DNA from: a candidate division TM6 bacterium UASB124
GTDB lineage: Bacteria > Babelota > Babeliae > Babelales > RVW-14
Reading direction: 5' to 3'
Length of the DNA stretch: 17,298 nt
NCBI GenBank assembly: GCA_945872225.1
Contig: CAMBZK010000010.1
Location: 1 to 17,298, forward strand
The notes beneath the pieces were generated by a model. The model saw only the letters and a list, made by a program, of their open reading frames with translations. It ran no database searches and was not told the origin of the DNA. A program made the position numbers and the translations under genes. This document shows, one piece after another, positions 13,664 to 17,298 of this stretch; positions within the stretch are counted from its first letter, which is position 1; each line of letters starts with the position of its first letter.

Positions 13664-16138
13664 GTGAACAATCAGAAACTACGTGTTGGCGTTCTTATGG
13701 GCGGTCGCTCTATTGAACGTGAAGTATCATTCAATTCGGGCCGCACTATTTGTGATCATCTTGATACGCAGCGCTACACGGTAGTTCCAATTTTTCAAAC
13801 AGAGGATGGCACATTGTACCACCTCCCTCAGCACTTTTTGCACCGTGGCAAAATTAGTGATTTCAGTCATCGCCTTGCAAGTGAAGCAACAAAGCTCTCA
13901 TGGGACGGACTAAAAAAGATTGTCGATTTTGTCTATTTGGCCCAACACGGACGCTATGGTGAAGACGGCATTATCCAGGGCATGCTTGAAGTACTCAACA
14001 TTCCCTACCTTGGTAGCAAAGTACTTGGTAGTGCCATTGGCATGGATAAGGCACGACAAAAAGAGCTGCTCACACAAGCCGGTGTCGATGTTGCCAAGGG
14101 CATTATTATTGAACCCCATCAACTCGCCACACTCACCAATCAAACTATTATGGCTGCACTTGCAACCCAGCAGGTGACGCTTCCCGTCATCATCAAACCA
14201 TCCCACGAGGGATCAAGCCTCGGGATTTCTATCGTAAAAACAAGTGATGAACTGCGTGATGCCGTCATGCTTGCTGCAGGCATAGACCAAACACGCCAGC
14301 AGGCAGTATTGGTTGAAGAGCTCCTCAGTGGCATGGAGTTTGTCTGTGTCCTGCTCGAGAAAGTAATCAATAACAACAACGTCCTCACACGCTCATGGTT
14401 CGCGCTGCCGCTTACTGAGGTAGTGCTTGAAGAAAATACCGCCTTTTTTGACTACGAACAAAAATACATGCCTGGCCGAGCGCTCAAAATCACGCCAGCG
14501 CGGTGCTCAGAAGAAACAGTAATGCGGATTGTCGCTGCATGCAAAACAACAACAGACATCCTTGGCTTTTCTACCATTTCGCGCATCGACGGCTTTGTAA
14601 CTAACGATGGTCGTGTCGTGATTGTAGACCCAAACACGCTTACTGGTATGGCACCATCGACCTTTTTATTTGCACAGGCTGCAGAAGCTGGCATGAGCCA
14701 CACCGATTTAATTAATCTCTTGATCGAAAATGAACTACAAGCCTACGGTCTTGCACACAATCAAAGCACGACGGATGGGGAAAGAAATTCTATGGATGCA
14801 TCAGTGCAAAAAAAAGTACGCGTTGCTGTTATTTTTGGTGGCGATTCTAATGAACGCGAGGTCTCTTTTGAGTCTGGCCGCAACGTTTGCTATAAGCTCT
14901 CCCCACAGAAATACGACGTCCTGCCGCTTTTTTTAAATGATGAGATGGAACTATTTCAGCTCCCCCAAAATATTTTGATTAAAAACTCAACACGTGCCGT
15001 TGCTGATCTAGTTACCAGCGAGATGAAGCTTGAATGGTCCGACTTGCCAGCGCGTGCTGATTTTGTCTTTCTTGGCCTGCACGGTGGCAAGGGCGAAAAT
15101 GGCTCTGTCCAAGGAGCGCTCGAAATGCTTGATGTGCCCTACAATGGCTCAGGTGTTTTGGCCAGCGCACTCTGCATGGATAAGTTCAAAACAAACAATT
15201 TTTTGCGGACTAAAGGCTTTGCTGTTCCGCACGCCGCACTCTTGGCAAAAACAACCTGGCTGGGACTTGCAGCAGAAGAAAAAGCCTCCTTCGTCACTCA
15301 TTTTTTAGCAACCCATAAGCTCTCACTCCCGCTCATTGTCAAACCCCATGATGACGGCTGCAGCGTGATGGTCACTAAAGCACGCACCATCGAAGATATG
15401 GTGAGCGGCTTAGATGCTTTTTTCACCAGCCCCAAAGCACACGTCATGGTCGAAGAGATGATCAATGGCATAGAGCTTACGGTCGGTGTTGTCGGCAACG
15501 ATGATCCACAAGCCATGCCACCAAGCCTTGCCGTAACCAAAGGCGACATTCTCACGCAAGAAGAAAAATTCCTACCAGGAGCAGGCGAAAACCAGACCCC
15601 TGCGCCACTGCCAACACCTGTTCTTGGCCTCATTCAAACAACCGTACGCGAAGCCTTTGTTGCGATTGGCTGCAAAGGGTATGCGCGCATCGACTGTTTT
15701 TATCAAGATGCAGCGACCAGCCCAACAGGCCACGACCGCGTTGTGCTACTAGAGTTCAACACCCTGCCAGCGCTGACGCCCGCAACCTGTTTATTCCATC
15801 AAGCTGCTGAGCTGGGCATTAAGCCAATGGATTTCTTTGATAAAGTAATCCAGCTTGGTTTTGAGCTGCACCATAAAACCACTCCTGTTGCGCAACCAGC
15901 AGTCTTACAAACAACCCTCATGCAACCGGCGGCAGTCATAACGCCAGCTGAAGCAGAAATAGCCGTTGAGCCAACACTGGCACTTGATGAGGCAGTGTTC
16001 AAACCAATCCCTGAGGAAGCCCTCAAACCAGATCCTGTTGTTGAAGAAGAGCCGGTACAGAAAAAAGCACCCAAGGCTGATGAAACCGTCAGCATGCAAA
16101 CAGTACCGGATGAATCATTTACTATGAGCTTATTTTAA
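13664..16138 (+). CDS. tandem D-alanine-D-alanine ligase fusion (two Ddl modules plus Pro/Glu-rich tail)
   Basis: An 824-aa protein with two full Ddl ATP-grasp modules head to tail (about 5-365 and 384-738), joined by a short polar linker and ending in an 86-residue Pro/Ala/Glu-rich tail. Module 1: EREVS (18-22), AQHGRYGEDG, ATP-loop KPSHEGSSLG (178-187), DYEQKY (263-268), RID (307-309) and DPN (322-324) where Ddl normally has E-x-N. Module 2: EREVS (397-401), GLHGGKGENG, KPHDDGCSVM (560-569), TQEEKF (631-636), RID (675-677) and canonical EFN (697-699) followed by PALTP instead of PGM. Each half thus deviates at different active-site positions. The usual Ddl is a 300-380-aa homodimer; this looks like a built-in dimer. 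GTG at 13664 is chosen over TTG 13658 because AAGGG (13653-13657) lies 6 nt upstream. Which half is active cannot be read off. Confidence 0.9.
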   Translation: MNNQKLRVGVLMGGRSIEREVSFNSGRTICDHLDTQRYTVVPIFQTEDGTLYHLPQHFLHRGKISDFSHRLASEATKLSWDGLKKIVDFVYLAQHGRYGEDGIIQGMLEVLNIPYLGSKVLGSAIGMDKARQKELLTQAGVDVAKGIIIEPHQLATLTNQTIMAALATQQVTLPVIIKPSHEGSSLGISIVKTSDELRDAVMLAAGIDQTRQQAVLVEELLSGMEFVCVLLEKVINNNNVLTRSWFALPLTEVVLEENTAFFDYEQKYMPGRALKITPARCSEETVMRIVAACKTTTDILGFSTISRIDGFVTNDGRVVIVDPNTLTGMAPSTFLFAQAAEAGMSHTDLINLLIENELQAYGLAHNQSTTDGERNSMDASVQKKVRVAVIFGGDSNEREVSFESGRNVCYKLSPQKYDVLPLFLNDEMELFQLPQNILIKNSTRAVADLVTSEMKLEWSDLPARADFVFLGLHGGKGENGSVQGALEMLDVPYNGSGVLASALCMDKFKTNNFLRTKGFAVPHAALLAKTTWLGLAAEEKASFVTHFLATHKLSLPLIVKPHDDGCSVMVTKARTIEDMVSGLDAFFTSPKAHVMVEEMINGIELTVGVVGNDDPQAMPPSLAVTKGDILTQEEKFLPGAGENQTPAPLPTPVLGLIQTTVREAFVAIGCKGYARIDCFYQDAATSPTGHDRVVLLEFNTLPALTPATCLFHQAAELGIKPMDFFDKVIQLGFELHHKTTPVAQPAVLQTTLMQPAAVITPAEAEIAVEPTLALDEAVFKPIPEEALKPDPVVEEEPVQKKAPKADETVSMQTVPDESFTMSLF

Positions 16139-16149
16139 CGGAGTGCGGC

Positions 16150-16695
16150 ATGCATCTTTTACTTGCCCTTGGTCTTTTTATTGCTTGGCTAAATAACGAG
16201 TCTTTTGCCGCAGGGCGGTACGTTGTCTTTTCCGGCGAAAAAGAGCCCTATATCGCTACAGTTGCAGCTCACCTACCAGAGAATCAGGTCATAGACGCAG
16301 CAGTCCCAAATAGAGAGCAGCGCCTTATCGTTCGTAGAATAATTGCTGAGTATCTCTGTAAAAATAGAGATTTTTGGCCCTTAATCGAAAAAGAGCACTA
16401 TTACACAGGGGGATGGGGAGGCCAGATTAAAGAAAGAACAGATTTGAGCAACGTCAGTGAAATAAAGATAGACCATCTTCCAACTAATGTGCTGCTTGGT
16501 CTTTCATACACCCCAGATGAAGCGCTCAGAAAAGCACGTGCAAACGGCAATGATATTGGTGCACAAATAGCTCTCGCCCGTGGTGCAAAAGAGCCTGCCG
16601 CGATTGCTCCAGCACGATCAGCGCCAGCATCCCCTACGCGGCGCGCAAAACCAAGATCAGCCTGCCCTTGCGGCGATAGCTGTAGCGTTCAGTAG
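16150..16695 (+). CDS. small exported protein of unknown function with Cys-rich C-terminus
   Basis: A 181-aa protein not recognised as any family. Signal peptide at 1-21 (hydrophobic 2-14, cleavage plausible after SFAA). The mature part has a mixed region (22-120) with GRYVVFSGEKEPYIATV, a possible helix REQRLIVRRIIAEYL (55-69) and a Gly/Trp patch TGGWGGQ (86-92), then a basic Ala/Pro/Ser-rich stretch (145-170) and a final CPCGDSC (172-178). GGAG lies 7-10 nt before the ATG. It starts 11 nt after the Ddl fusion stop and is probably in the same transcript. The terminal Cys cluster could bind metal or form disulfides; unproven. Confidence 0.65.
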   Translation: MHLLLALGLFIAWLNNESFAAGRYVVFSGEKEPYIATVAAHLPENQVIDAAVPNREQRLIVRRIIAEYLCKNRDFWPLIEKEHYYTGGWGGQIKERTDLSNVSEIKIDHLPTNVLLGLSYTPDEALRKARANGNDIGAQIALARGAKEPAAIAPARSAPASPTRRAKPRSACPCGDSCSVQ

Positions 16696-16751
16696 AAAAA
16701 ACAACTTGTTAAATACCTCTTTCAGCTTGTAAAACAGCTCGATAGATTTTT

Positions 16752-17298
16752 ATGAACACCTTTAGTAATTTCATGCTCACTGTTAGTTTTTTATGCTTCT
16801 CACTCAGTGCCGCCACGCGCGAAACGCCAGCTTTAGGTAGCCCAGCACCCCTGAGCTACTGCGGCAGCCCCTCATCAGTATTATCGATGGGGAGCCCCTC
16901 ACCGTTCAGTGATACAACGTCAGCAGGGTCATCGGCTGCAATGCTTGAACGCTGGAATGCATTAAGAAAAGCTGGCCCCTCCTCTGACGATATCAGGGCA
17001 ACTAAGCAAGACAAAAAAAAAGCCCAAGTTCACGCAGCGCGCTCAGCCCACACGAAAGCTCGACGAGAGGCTGATAGCCAAAAACAAGCTCTTTTAGAGA
17101 TTCAAAGACTTATGAAAGCCTTTGAAATTGCTCCTGATGCAGAATGTAGCGAAGAAGAACGTGCCGCTCGAGAAGAGCAGCTCAGATTAATAGCTGCAAC
17201 ACGAGTAAGCGCAAGCACCTTTCTGGATACTATCGATGATAATGACGATAGTGATGGTGGTTATAGTGATTGCGAAGCAGTTCCAACGTTTAGGCCTT
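16752..17298 (+). CDS. exported low-complexity protein, 3' end outside the window
   Basis: An open frame from ATG 16752 to the right edge (182 codons, no stop). The N-terminus MNTFSNFMLTVSFLCFSLSA is a signal peptide, with cleavage likely after SAA or SLSA (about residue 20-21). A Ser/Pro-rich region (26-55, with repeated GSPSP/GSPAP-like words) follows, then a charged Lys/Arg/Ala/Glu-rich helical region (about 62-150, likely coiled coil) and an acidic Asp/Ser stretch near the edge (DDNDDSDGG). No Shine-Dalgarno is clear. It follows the previous gene by 56 nt. No family recognised; it shares signal-plus-low-complexity style with its upstream neighbour but no obvious sequence similarity. Confidence 0.65.
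   Translation, partial: MNTFSNFMLTVSFLCFSLSAATRETPALGSPAPLSYCGSPSSVLSMGSPSPFSDTTSAGSSAAMLERWNALRKAGPSSDDIRATKQDKKKAQVHAARSAHTKARREADSQKQALLEIQRLMKAFEIAPDAECSEEERAAREEQLRLIAATRVSASTFLDTIDDNDDSDGGYSDCEAVPTFRP

Noticed and set aside
13664..16138. Possibility that the double Ddl arose from a recent duplication or assembly artefact
   Set aside because: The two halves are very diverged in DNA and protein sequence, so this is an old fusion, not a repeat-collapse or duplication error.

Overview
The window is compact bacterial chromosome, roughly 40-45% GC by eye. It holds 17 complete or nearly complete protein genes, one tRNA and one gene cut off by the right edge. Genes lie in tightly packed clusters with many 4-bp stop/start overlaps. 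There is no transposase, integrase, CRISPR array, phage gene or rRNA. A deoxynucleoside kinase of animal dCK/dGK type, a broken-up F-type ATP synthase operon and several small secreted proteins of unknown function suggest a reduced, host-associated Gram-negative-like bacterium. Candidatus Dependentiae (TM6) is my best guess, but this is inference and no marker gene here proves it.

Layout. (1) Positions 1-890: leader plus a deoxynucleoside kinase. (2) Positions 975-4562 (+): ATP synthase genes for c, two different b-type stalk subunits, delta and alpha, then a small FN3-like lipoprotein where the gamma gene would normally sit. Genes for a, gamma, beta and epsilon are not in the window. (3) Positions 4563-4922: intergenic region with two or three hairpins, the best of which is a canonical terminator for leftward transcription. 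(4) Positions 4923-7672 (-): glmU followed by sbcD, overlapping by 4 bp. (5) Positions 7877-9603 (+): a tRNA-Ser(CGA), then a SulP anion transporter starting 6 nt after the tRNA's CCA end. (6) Positions 9680 to the right edge (+): a long run of co-directional genes: an inactivated IPP-isomerase-like Nudix protein, a sugar-isomerase-like cupin, a GerMN-like membrane protein, an unknown exported protein, phosphatidylserine decarboxylase, ribulose-phosphate 3-epimerase, a tandem D-Ala-D-Ala ligase fusion and two unknown exported proteins.

How the genes fit together. The left part covers nucleotide salvage and the energy-coupling membrane machine. The centre and right are weighted toward the cell envelope: UDP-GlcNAc synthesis (GlmU), D-Ala-D-Ala synthesis (tandem Ddl), phosphatidylethanolamine (Psd), and several lipoprotein, signal-peptide or membrane-anchored proteins. 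Central carbon metabolism is represented by Rpe.

The most unusual items are the double Ddl protein, whose two halves have lost different canonical residues; the animal-like deoxynucleoside kinase; the split ATP synthase cluster with two dissimilar b subunits and a lipoprotein; and the Nudix protein that has lost every catalytic residue of the Nudix box. I see no clear defence system or other wholly new multi-gene system.
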